From Prevotella sp. (GTDB lineage Bacteria > Bacteroidota > Bacteroidia > Bacteroidales > Bacteroidaceae): a stretch of 64,000 nt of DNA. Below are positions 44,965 to 54,500 of this stretch, one piece after another. The notes under the pieces were generated by a model. It had not been told where the DNA came from. It ran no database searches and saw nothing but the letters and a program-made list of their open reading frames with translations. The position numbers and the translations under genes were made by a program. The stretch spans positions 248,001-312,000 of the forward strand of contig JAJPYN010000008.1 of assembly GCA_021204905.1 (NCBI GenBank), given 5' to 3'. Every line of letters starts with the position of its first letter. Positions within the stretch are counted from its first letter, which is position 1.

Positions 44965-46058
44965 ATGAACCAAACATTATCAAATGCTATCAGGGATATT
45001 CGCTTTCCTCTTGCAGCATTAATTGTTTTCTTACACTATTACACTCCGGATATTCATGCGGAAAATATTCTGAATGGGGGGGTAATTTGTATTTCTATAT
45101 GGGAAATATAGTGTCACATGTAATCCCAGGTATAGCAGTTCCGACGTTCTTCTTTATTTCCGGCTATTTGTATTTCATAAAGACAGATATGGCAAAAGGT
45201 ATAGCAGGAATTAATTACGTTGAGAAAACAAAACGAAGGATTAAATCACTATTAATTCCCTATCTCAGTTGGAACATTATTGTTTTCTTGCTATTCAGTT
45301 GTATGGCAATGCTGACCTCTGGAGATTCTGTGATGGAGAAGGACGGCTACAAATCTATTTTGGATTGTTCCTTACTGGATATCTGGAAAAATATGTATGC
45401 GTTAGATTCTACAGGTATGCCAATCGTCAATGCCTTATGGTTTATACGTGATTTATTTATAATCTCTTTGTGCTCACCCCTTGTTTTTCTAATTGCCAAA
45501 TATTTAAAATGGTTTGGTGTCATTTTATTAGGTCTCTTCCTTTTATTAAATATTCATTTACCCTTTAAAGGCTTCAGCACTGCCTGCTGGTTTTATTTCA
45601 CATGGGGTGCTTACATGGGACTGAATAAAAAGAATTTATTTTCTACCGTGAGCGAAAGAACATCAATTTTAATGAATGTTGCAATTGTGGCTTTAATGAT
45701 ATTTGCTTCAATAGGCTATTTCTATGACATTCAGTTTTCCGGTTTTATTTATCATGTCGGAACCGTTACAATGATTTTCGGGGCAATGGTGGTTTATGAA
45801 AATAGAGCATCCGACAGATGGCAAAAAAAGACTTTTATTCTCTCCACGGCTTCGTTTTTTATATATGCAAGCCATAAACCAATACTGGTAATTATCCGCA
45901 GATATTCGTTCAAATTGTTGCATCCTGATACTGATTTGTTTTGTTGTATACTGTACATTTTGGTTCCTTCAATCACGATTTTGATTGCATTAGCCATTTT
46001 CTGCACCATCAGAAGATACTTCCCTTGTCTAAAATTTTTGAACGGTTATCGACTTTAA
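44965..46058 (+). CDS. Membrane acyltransferase, frame broken at a G7 tract (phase OFF)
   Basis: Translation from ATG at 44965 gives NAIRDIRFPLAALIVFLHYYTPD, an acyltransferase_3 first helix, then meets seven G (45076-45082) and stops after about 12 codons (tail VICISIWEI). In the next frame the enzyme continues NLYFYMGNIVSHVIPGIAVPTFFFISGYLYF through about nine more helices to 46058. G8 would give one protein of ~364 residues. An internal TTG start at 45087 is unlikely, since it lacks the first helix. It is a third acyltransferase of this locus and the second one found OFF. Confidence 0.8.
45076..45082 (+). repeat. Poly-G tract (G7), OFF length
   Basis: AAT-GGG-GGG-GTA reads out of frame; one extra G gives AAT-GGG-GGG-GGT-AAT and continues. 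Confidence 0.9.
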
Positions 46059-46086
46059 CATGATTTTTTGAGGATAAACTATTTAT

Positions 46087-47976
46087 ATGAACGAAGATAT
46101 CACAAGATTTTTAGACAGTTATGTGGAGTTGCCCAGCCCGGGATATGCAGTAATGCTGAATGGCGAATGGGGATGTGGGAAAACTTTCTTTATAAAAAAG
46201 TGGTTGGAGACCAACGAGCAATCTTACAACTATAAAACACCTTGTAAATTGACAAGTTTCTTAATTCGGAACAATTCAAAAAAACAAAGAAAAAGAATTG
46301 TGTCAAAATCGATATACATTTCCCTTTACGGCAAACGTCAAACCAGTCAAATCATAGATGATATAAAGCGGAAAACTTGGCCTATTCTTCACACGAAGGT
46401 CTCCAAAATTGGAAATGAAATGATTAAACGTTCATCCAAATTCGTAAGCCAAAAATCTACGGGAGGGATTATAACGATTGATTTAGACATCATATCCATA
46501 TTTGAAGATAAGAATTTGAAGGATATCACGGGAACAAAAGTTTTAGTTTTTGACGATTTCGAGAGGAGCCTGATTCCTGTGAAAGAGTGGATGGGCTTTG
46601 TCAATTATCTGGTCGAACATTGCGAATGCAAAGTCATTGTAATCGGGGATGACAGCAAACTAATGCAAGAAGCTGACGACGACTTCAAAAAACATAGGGA
46701 AAAGACCATCGGGAGGGCGTTCACAGTAAAGGGAGATGAGATGTCCGCGTTGAGAACATTCTGCTCTGAGTTGGAAATGGATTATGACAAATACGCGGCA
46801 CTTATTTCGGCAGTGCATCGTATGACCGGTTACGGCAATCTTCGCACACTCCGACATTGTCTGCAGGATTTCAATTTAGCGTATAAATATATAGAAGGAC
46901 TGTACGCGGATTCCGACCGTCTGGATTCGTTTTACAAGGTGTTGCTTATTCATTTCATTATTACCTACTCCCATTTGTTGGCAAACGACAAGATAATAGA
47001 AGATTACGCCTCTTATACTATCTTTGATGAGGCGAAGAAACAAACGGTAATTGATTTCAACTCTAAATATGTGCAAGGACTGAGAACATTGAATTGTTCG
47101 GATTTAAACCGCATGCTTGTAGGCGACATTATCAAGTATTATAAGGAGGGCGTCATGCCGAAAACGTATGCTAACGAATACTTGATTGATAAAGAGAAAT
47201 CAATGACGCCGGCTGTAAAATTATTTCGAAATCTCTACCTTCTCAGCAATGAAGAATTTGATAAACTCGTAAAAATCACAAGAAAGGCTTTGGATAATCA
47301 TGCATATACGTCAGTTGATGGATTGTTGTATGATATTTTAGCCATGTCGTATATTCACAGCAACAATCTTTTGGAGGATGTTGATAATATGAAATCAGCA
47401 TGCATTGCAGCAATCGACTGTTTCTTTGATAATGCTGAATATGATATTAACTTGAAACAGCATGTATATTATTGTTTGTCCGGTATTCCCGGCGACGAGT
47501 CCAAAAGCGGTTTTTGGGAGGAGGAGATAAAAGACTATTTTTTTAACAAGCTTGATAAAGCAATGGCTTCGCGGAGAAATAAACTGCAAGAATTTTGGGA
47601 CAAGTTGGATTCAAAAAATGTAGACAATTATGAGAACATACTGACTGAGACTTTGCCTGACCATTCGCGACGATATGAACTCTCCGCTCAGTTCGAGGGC
47701 GTGGATGCAGAGGTTTTGAGCGAAAGATTTCTGCATCTGGACAACCAATCTCTTTATAAAATGACTATTATTCTGGGAAATCTGTATGGCGTAGACAGAA
47801 TTATAAGCTGGCATCATTATTATGTTGATGATATACCGGTTTTGGAAACGATAAAGAAAAAAATTGACAACGATATTCCACATCGTGAAAAGATTGATAG
47901 GATTACGGCAGAAACCTTCTCTGCAAAAATTGGAAAGATAATTGAACTTTTAAAACAGAAGGCAAATATCAAGTAA
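46087..47976 (+). CDS. KAP-family P-loop NTPase
   Basis: 629 residues. Walker A GEWGCGKT (26-33) at the extreme N terminus and Walker B VLVFDDFER (152-160) fit the KAP/STAND-related group; GRAFTVKGDEMSALRTF is a typical following segment. The C-terminal ~400 residues are helical and unrecognised. No membrane helices are obvious, though many KAP proteins have them. KAP NTPases occur in several anti-phage systems, and the TIR/STAND/AbiH genes lie 2.5 kb downstream. It could also be an independent mobile-DNA gene. Confidence 0.75.
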   Translation: MNEDITRFLDSYVELPSPGYAVMLNGEWGCGKTFFIKKWLETNEQSYNYKTPCKLTSFLIRNNSKKQRKRIVSKSIYISLYGKRQTSQIIDDIKRKTWPILHTKVSKIGNEMIKRSSKFVSQKSTGGIITIDLDIISIFEDKNLKDITGTKVLVFDDFERSLIPVKEWMGFVNYLVEHCECKVIVIGDDSKLMQEADDDFKKHREKTIGRAFTVKGDEMSALRTFCSELEMDYDKYAALISAVHRMTGYGNLRTLRHCLQDFNLAYKYIEGLYADSDRLDSFYKVLLIHFIITYSHLLANDKIIEDYASYTIFDEAKKQTVIDFNSKYVQGLRTLNCSDLNRMLVGDIIKYYKEGVMPKTYANEYLIDKEKSMTPAVKLFRNLYLLSNEEFDKLVKITRKALDNHAYTSVDGLLYDILAMSYIHSNNLLEDVDNMKSACIAAIDCFFDNAEYDINLKQHVYYCLSGIPGDESKSGFWEEEIKDYFFNKLDKAMASRRNKLQEFWDKLDSKNVDNYENILTETLPDHSRRYELSAQFEGVDAEVLSERFLHLDNQSLYKMTIILGNLYGVDRIISWHHYYVDDIPVLETIKKKIDNDIPHREKIDRITAETFSAKIGKIIELLKQKANIK

Positions 47977-48055
47977 CTATTTGTCTCCCCTTGGTAATAT
48001 GACTGAATGGTTATATGCCATTGTTTATCTTAAGACCGAATGATTAAGTAACATA

Positions 48056-49252
48056 ATGCAGGCACTCGAGAGGAGATACTACGCACCATTTATCCTTGTG
48101 AGCACACTGTTTTTGTTGTGGGGCCTGGCCAACAACATGACGGACACGCTCCTTGCGGCGTTCAAGAGGATAATGAACATGAGCGACACACAGACGTCGT
48201 TCGTACAGTTCGCGTTCTACGGCGCTTACTTCTGTTTTGCCCTGCCGGCAGCGCTGTTCATTCGCAGGTACTCGTTCAAAATCGGCATCATACTGGGGCT
48301 GGCCCTGTACGCTTGGGGCGCGATGCTGTTCTATCCCGCAGCGGCAATTGGGAGTTATGCCTTCTACCTCGTGGCGATATACATCATGGCGGGCGGATGC
48401 TCGGTACTCGAAACCACGGCTAATCCCTATATCATGTCGATGGGTTCCCCTGAGACCGCAACGAGGAGGCTGAACCTTGCGCAGAGCCTGAATCCTCTCG
48501 GGTCAATCCTCGGAATCCTTGTCAGCCGCACTTTTATTCTGCAGGACATCAGCCTTTACTCCGTCTCGGGAACATATATGGGACTGGGCGTGGTCTTGAT
48601 TGCCATTCTCATCGCCATGCTCTTTGCCGGTATGCCCGAAGGCAAGGACTCGGGCGGGGAATCCGTCGGAGCTTCGTTCCGGAGACTGTGGAAGAACAAA
48701 AGGTACAGGTACGGCGTCATGGCACAGTTCTTCTATCTCGGTGCCCAGATTGGCGTGTGGTCGTTCACCATACGCATCGTGACGCAGGAGACGGGGATGA
48801 GCGAGGCACCGGCATCGGACGTGTATCTGGCATCGATAGCTGCCTTCTGCCTTGCGCGTTTCTTCTTCACTTGGCTGATGAGGTTCGTCCGTCCCACGTT
48901 TTTGATGCTGTGCACCGCCGTTGTTGCGATGGCAAGCAGTATAATAATATCGAGAACCCACGAGCCGAATATCCTTATTTTTGCCCTCATAACAACAAGT
49001 TTCTGCATGTCGCTCATGTTCCCCACCATATACGGCACGGCCCTCGAAGGCGTGGACAGGGATGCCAAGATAGGTGCCTCGGGACTAATCATGTCAATAG
49101 TGGGCGGAGCGCTCATAACACCCGTGCAGGGCCTTGTCTCCGACCGTTTTTGCATAAACACTTCCTATATTGTGCCCTTTGTTTGCTTCCTTGTGGTCTT
49201 CGCCTATTCGCTGGGCGTTGAGTGGAAAAGGAAGAAGATGAAAACGGCGTAA
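48056..49252 (+). CDS. FucP-like sugar:H+ symporter (MFS)
   Basis: 398 residues, 12 helices. LFLLWGLANNMTDTLLAAFKRI and FYGAYFCFALPAALFIRR match the N-terminal pattern of the L-fucose/hexose symporter (FHS) family. ETTANPYIMSMGSPETATRRLNLAQSLNPLGSILG is the conserved FHS loop. It imports a monosaccharide. It is 51 nt before the nucleotidyltransferase/kinase-like fusion, suggesting uptake followed by activation. GC content is back to the flank level, unlike the genes on both sides. Confidence 0.88.
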   Translation: MQALERRYYAPFILVSTLFLLWGLANNMTDTLLAAFKRIMNMSDTQTSFVQFAFYGAYFCFALPAALFIRRYSFKIGIILGLALYAWGAMLFYPAAAIGSYAFYLVAIYIMAGGCSVLETTANPYIMSMGSPETATRRLNLAQSLNPLGSILGILVSRTFILQDISLYSVSGTYMGLGVVLIAILIAMLFAGMPEGKDSGGESVGASFRRLWKNKRYRYGVMAQFFYLGAQIGVWSFTIRIVTQETGMSEAPASDVYLASIAAFCLARFFFTWLMRFVRPTFLMLCTAVVAMASSIIISRTHEPNILIFALITTSFCMSLMFPTIYGTALEGVDRDAKIGASGLIMSIVGGALITPVQGLVSDRFCINTSYIVPFVCFLVVFAYSLGVEWKRKKMKTA

Positions 49253-49303
49253 CGAGATGTGATGAAAGTGATAAAGATGATGAAGACAAAATCAATCTGA
49301 CTT

Positions 49304-50479
49304 ATGGCAAAGAAAGTATTTGTCAGCGGATGCTACGACCTGCTTCACAGCGGACATGTGGAGTTCTTCCGCCAGGCGGCGCAATACGGGGATTTGTACG
49401 TCGGCATAGGCTCCGATGCCACAATACTCAAGTACAAGAACCACCAGACGGTGTACAAGGAGAACGAACGCCTGTATATGGTGAAGGCCATACGCTATGT
49501 CAAGGATGCCTTTATCAACCAAGGCGAGGGCGTCATGGACTTTGTTCCGACAGTTGATTTTCTCAAACCCGACATCCTCGTTGTAAACGCCGACGGCGGT
49601 AGCGAGATGAAGCGGAAGTTCTGCGAGGAGCGCGGCATCGAATACATAGAGTTGGAGCGCATCCCCGCCGACGGACTCGAAGCCCGTTCCAGCACATCGC
49701 TTAAAGAACAGACCAACCGGATACCCACCCGGCTCGACCTTGCCGGCACGTGGATAGACCAGCCGTACGTGAGTTGTTACGCTCCCGGTTGGGCAATAAC
49801 CATTAGTCTGGAGCCTACCTTCGAGATACGCGAGCGCTGCGGGCTGTCCACGTCCACCCGGAACATGATAAAGAAGGTGTGGCCGATGAGACTGCCCGAT
49901 ATGGCTCCGGAGATCCTTGCAAAACTGGTGTTCTGCTTCGAAAACGACCCCGAACGCTGCGACGGCATCATAAGCGGCGCACAGGACGCGATAGGCATCT
50001 GCGTACCGGGCCTCTGCCGCCATTATTACGACAACAGGTACTGGCCGGAAAAGATAGAGACCTGCAACGACGAGGACGTGCTCGCGTGGCTGGAGCGTCA
50101 TGTGTGCATGGTGCCGATGGAACCCCGCCGTCCGGGCTGCTCGGTGGTCGAAGGCAAAGACATAACGAAGGAAAAGGTGGAGGCTCTCGCACGTGCAGCA
50201 GACGAATGTTGGCACGCCATTCTGGTCAAAAACCTCAACGCTTTTGCGTCTGCCTATAAAGCCTCGTTCAACGCCCAAGTCGCGATGTTCCCCGCCATGA
50301 TACGCGACAATGTGCAGGCATACATCGACCGTTATAGCCGTGAAGACGGTGTGCTGGCGTGGAAGATGCCCGGTGCCGGTGGCGGCGGCTACCTCGCCCT
50401 TGTTGTCGCCGATGTCGATGATTTTGCCTGCAGTCACGCTGAGACCATAACGCTCACCATCAGGAGGCAGAAGACATGA
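49304..50479 (+). CDS. Nucleotidyltransferase / GHMP-kinase-like fusion
   Basis: 391 residues. Residues 1-140 are a cytidylyltransferase-type domain: FVSGCYDLLHSGHVEFF with HSGH (15-18) binding the nucleotide, as in glycerol-3-phosphate or heptose nucleotidyltransferases. From ~148 (TRLDLAGTWIDQP) the chain resembles GHMP sugar kinases, with SGAQDAIGICVPGL and the terminal MPGAGGGGYLALVV motif. Thus one polypeptide may phosphorylate a sugar and couple it to a nucleotide. The classic GHMP Ser-rich loop is modified, and I cannot name the sugar. Confidence 0.7.
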   Translation: MAKKVFVSGCYDLLHSGHVEFFRQAAQYGDLYVGIGSDATILKYKNHQTVYKENERLYMVKAIRYVKDAFINQGEGVMDFVPTVDFLKPDILVVNADGGSEMKRKFCEERGIEYIELERIPADGLEARSSTSLKEQTNRIPTRLDLAGTWIDQPYVSCYAPGWAITISLEPTFEIRERCGLSTSTRNMIKKVWPMRLPDMAPEILAKLVFCFENDPERCDGIISGAQDAIGICVPGLCRHYYDNRYWPEKIETCNDEDVLAWLERHVCMVPMEPRRPGCSVVEGKDITKEKVEALARAADECWHAILVKNLNAFASAYKASFNAQVAMFPAMIRDNVQAYIDRYSREDGVLAWKMPGAGGGGYLALVVADVDDFACSHAETITLTIRRQKT

Positions 50480-50524
50480 TTTCGCTTTCTTAAATATTGA
50501 ATTTTAGCTAACAACTTATGCATT

Positions 50525-51427
50525 ATGACAAGAAAACAATTCGAAGAATCAATTAAGGAAGAGATTTTAATCGGGGAGTCGATATTGGGACAATTAAAGT
50601 CTCTGCAAGTATCTCCTGGCGTCATGTTAGAAAGTTCTTTTACCATTATGCCTGACACAATTGATGAAGATGCGAAACAGCAGACAACAAACAGGATTCG
50701 AGAATGGGAATATGCCATATCAATGATGCTAAAATTGCCCTTTTGCAAAAGTTTCCGGGATATAATTAAAGATTTTGAAATTTCAACACCTGAACATTGG
50801 ATGCATTTTAAAACCCAAGGCATAAGGATTGTCAATCGGAATTTGACGATGCTAAAAGCAATCGAGAATAATATGGCATATTTAGTAGATGATAATGAGC
50901 AGAGTAAAAAACAATCATTTAAGATTTTCATTAGTCATTCACATGACGATCGAGCATTTGTCAATGCTCTGGTAAATCTTTTGGAATTTTTATTTATAGG
51001 TGGGGGTATTAAAGACAAATTATTCTGTTCTTCTATACCAAGCTATGCGATTCCACACGGAGAAAACATTTACGACTATCTGCTAAAACAATTTAATAAT
51101 TATAATTTGTTCGTTGTTTTCATACATTCCGACAACTATTACGCAAGCCCATGTTGTTTGAATGAGATGGGGGCGGCTTGGGTGCTGAAAAAGACGTTTT
51201 TCTCTTTTCTCGTGAAAGGTTTTAAATATGATAAGATGAAAGGAGTAATTGATGACAGATATGTATCCGCTCTTGTTGATGATTATGACAATGCCATGAA
51301 GCAGTTGAATGATTTGAAAAAAATGATTGTTGAAAGTTTTCATTTGGAAAGCGTAGATGAAAGCCGATGGGAAGAAAAGAAGAGAGAGTTTCTTGATATA
51401 GTGAACAAGATTCCGTCCAACTCTTAA
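50525..51427 (+). CDS. TIR-domain protein
   Basis: 300 residues. Residues 1-128 are a helical domain I do not recognise. Residues 131-275 are a TIR domain: FKIFISHSHDDRAFVNALV at the first strand/helix and SPCCLNEMGAAWV (198-210), where Glu204 occupies the catalytic NADase position. Bacterial TIR proteins in defence systems cleave NAD+ or make cyclic ADPR signals after infection is sensed. It is followed 115 bp later by a nuclease-STAND protein and then AbiH. AT-rich DNA compared with glf and the flanks suggests transfer. Confidence 0.85.
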   Translation: MTRKQFEESIKEEILIGESILGQLKSLQVSPGVMLESSFTIMPDTIDEDAKQQTTNRIREWEYAISMMLKLPFCKSFRDIIKDFEISTPEHWMHFKTQGIRIVNRNLTMLKAIENNMAYLVDDNEQSKKQSFKIFISHSHDDRAFVNALVNLLEFLFIGGGIKDKLFCSSIPSYAIPHGENIYDYLLKQFNNYNLFVVFIHSDNYYASPCCLNEMGAAWVLKKTFFSFLVKGFKYDKMKGVIDDRYVSALVDDYDNAMKQLNDLKKMIVESFHLESVDESRWEEKKREFLDIVNKIPSNS

Positions 51428-51542
51428 TACGTATTTTTTCCATAGAATCAGGCATAATTACATAATTACAAATGCGTTGATTTCTATTGTCGAGATGCTT
51501 AGCCTGATAATGAGTCAGACTACCAAATAGAACAGCTATAAT

Positions 51543-54500
51543 ATGGGAAACCCGACATGGGATGAATTCTCGGGAAAGAATGCCGGCAGGAAGAATGCGG
51601 CGTTCGAGGCTCTGGCTCGACTCTTGTTCAGAACAAGATACGGGTTGGGAGATTCTCTGCCCTATTTCAAGAACCATTCGGGTAATGAAACGGCTGTGAT
51701 AAAGGATGGCGACAGTGTTGTCGGTTTTCAGGCGAAGTTCTTTGAAGACGGCAGGATTAATCCAAACCAGATATTGGAGTCGTTGGAAAAAGTCGAAAAG
51801 GGGCAAACCAAACAGATTATCTATACAAACTCGGCTTGGGGTAATCCACGCGTTGGAAATAATAGGACAAAAGGGCAAATCAGGATTGAGGACAAGGCGA
51901 AAGAGATTGGCATAGAATTGGAGTGGTTATATGGGGATAATGTCCTTGACCTGGTGCAACGGAATCCTCTCGCATATGACGTGTTCTTCAATTCTAATTC
52001 AAATCTCAACCACATCCAGGAGGATGTGAACGCTGCCAACAAGCTGTGGTTGGACACTATAAAAACGAACTTTGCCATTGGTGAAAAGTCGGTCACCATT
52101 GACAGAACCCATATTGTTGATGAACTGGACAAGTTGATTTCCAATAGAGAGAATGTACTTGTATCCGGTGAGAGCGGAATGGGGAAGTCGGCCATCGTCA
52201 AGATGTATTGCGAGAAATATCAGAATCGTGACGACTATTCTTTCTATATAATCAATGCCGGCCAGCTGAATACCAATGCGGTCAACGATTTGTTCTCGTT
52301 AGCCCGCAACTACACTTTGGCCGGATTCGCCGACTACTTCAAAGGTACCGAGCACAAGGTGTTGGTGATTGATTCAGCGGAGAAAATCACGGAACTGGAC
52401 AATGTGATACCCTTTTTGTCACTCACTACAATATTGCGTGAAAAAGGGTGGAACTTCATATTCACCTGCCGTGACAACACGCAGGATGAGTTGACGCGTC
52501 TCCTTAAAGAAAAATTTTCACTCGCTGTTACAATTGTCAAAGTGGACGGAATCAGTGATGATGAACTGACAAAATTATCCTATGAAAACGGAATAAGGTT
52601 GCCCGATGACTTCAAACTAAGGTGTCAAATCCATACACCTTTCTTTTTTGCCAGGTATTGCGAACTTGGTGTCGAAGGACAACTCAATCTGAAATCTTTC
52701 AGAAAAAGCGTTTGGGAACAGAAGGTTTGGGGAGAAGGATCAAAAGCCCGACAGTTAAAAAGGGATCATTGTTTGAAAGAGATCGTCAATCGGCAATTGG
52801 AAACAGTGGCGTACTATATTGACTATAAAGGGGATTTCGAATCAGCGACTTATTTGGTAAGCGTCGACATCCTCGGGTATGAACCACACAAAGGATTCTT
52901 CGTAAAACACGATATTTATGCCGACTGGACACTTGATTATATTCTGTACAACGAATTGTCCGACAAAGCCAAAGTACTTGAATTGCTGAATACTACAGAA
53001 CCCTCTTTCCGATATGTCAATGCCTTCAAACGTTGGTATGCCGAATGTTTGGAAGAAGAATCCGTGGAGACATCCTATATTGGTGACGAAGCCTTTTCCG
53101 GACATGATAATCGGTGGACGGATGCCATCATGGAGTGTATAGGCAGTTCGACCGGAGCTGCCGCCGGCTGGTTCGACCGCAATATCCAGGAACTTGAAGC
53201 CGATAATTATAAACTGTTCAATCACTTTGTCGACATCTTGTGTGTGTCGTGCAAACTACGGACTACCATTAAGATTGAGGGCAAGGAATATCATATGACC
53301 ACGCCGGCAGGTTCCGGGTGGGAGGAGGCGGTCAGGTTTATCTATAGCCATATAGACGATTACTATATGAAAAACCTTAAAACCGTGCGTGATTTCCTTT
53401 TCAATTTTCTCTATTATCAAAATGCGAAAGGCGAGAAAGTGGAACTTGGCGGAAAACTGGCACTTCATATCTTTCAAGTAATGGCTGAGATGCGCCGAAA
53501 TGGAGAAGATGTTATCATGAGTCGCAACGAGAGAAATTGGTCTCAGTTGGTTTGTCTTTACGCCAATGAAATAAAAACTGAACTACAACAAATATTCGAT
53601 GAGGTGGTTGATAACCACTGGACACATCATTTGGATCCCTATTATGAACTCGTGGAACATGTGTTGAAAGGCGAATTTGATATGGACATCATTTGCATCT
53701 CTAAGCATTGCTACCCTCAAATCATCCGACTGTTGAGCATATTGTGGTGTGAACAATCTGAAGACAACGATAACAACCCGTTTTTTGATCGAGGATGCAC
53801 CGGCATCGAGAAAGCCTTCGGATTGAATGAATCTTATGATGGATGCAATGCGTACTTCCCGGAAAGTGCATTCCAAACTCCCATCCTATCGCTATTGAAT
53901 GCGGAAAATTACTCAAAGGATAACAATGATATCACACTCGGGTTCATCATAAATTTCATGAACTACGCAATCGACAAATACAGAAAGAGCAACCGCACCA
54001 ATAACAACATAGAAATCATCACTGTAACACTGCCTGACGGAAGCAAGCATGACATTATAGCCAACGAGTCATTGTGGTGCATGTATCGCGGAACATCCGG
54101 CGGAGCCATGCCGGAGATGCTCGAATGCATGCATATGGCCTTGGAGTCATACTTGCTGAATCTTCTTGAGAACACGCATGACAAAAAGATATTTGAGAAA
54201 GTCAACAGTATGCTTTGGAGAATACTTTATGAATCACGCTCGGCATCGCTCTATGCCGTTGTGGGAAGTATTGCCATGTCGAATATTGATAAGTTTACAG
54301 ATGTATTGCTTTTCATAGTGCAAGATATTCGTTTCCTTAGGATGGATTTGCAACGTTATTCCCATGAGACCTGTGCAAACAGTCTGTCGTTTGCGTATAT
54401 TGGCCACGAACGACTTTGGGAGGAACGAAAGGAAGAAAACGGCAGGAATCATCGTCATTCTCATTTGGAGAGGGGCCTACTGATGATGCAAGCGGCTAAT

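Noticed and set aside
13061..45082. Homopolymer tracts as pure sequencing errors
   Set aside because: Errors could shift one tract, but do not explain why eight long tracts exist only in this part of the window; lengths still need checking in reads.
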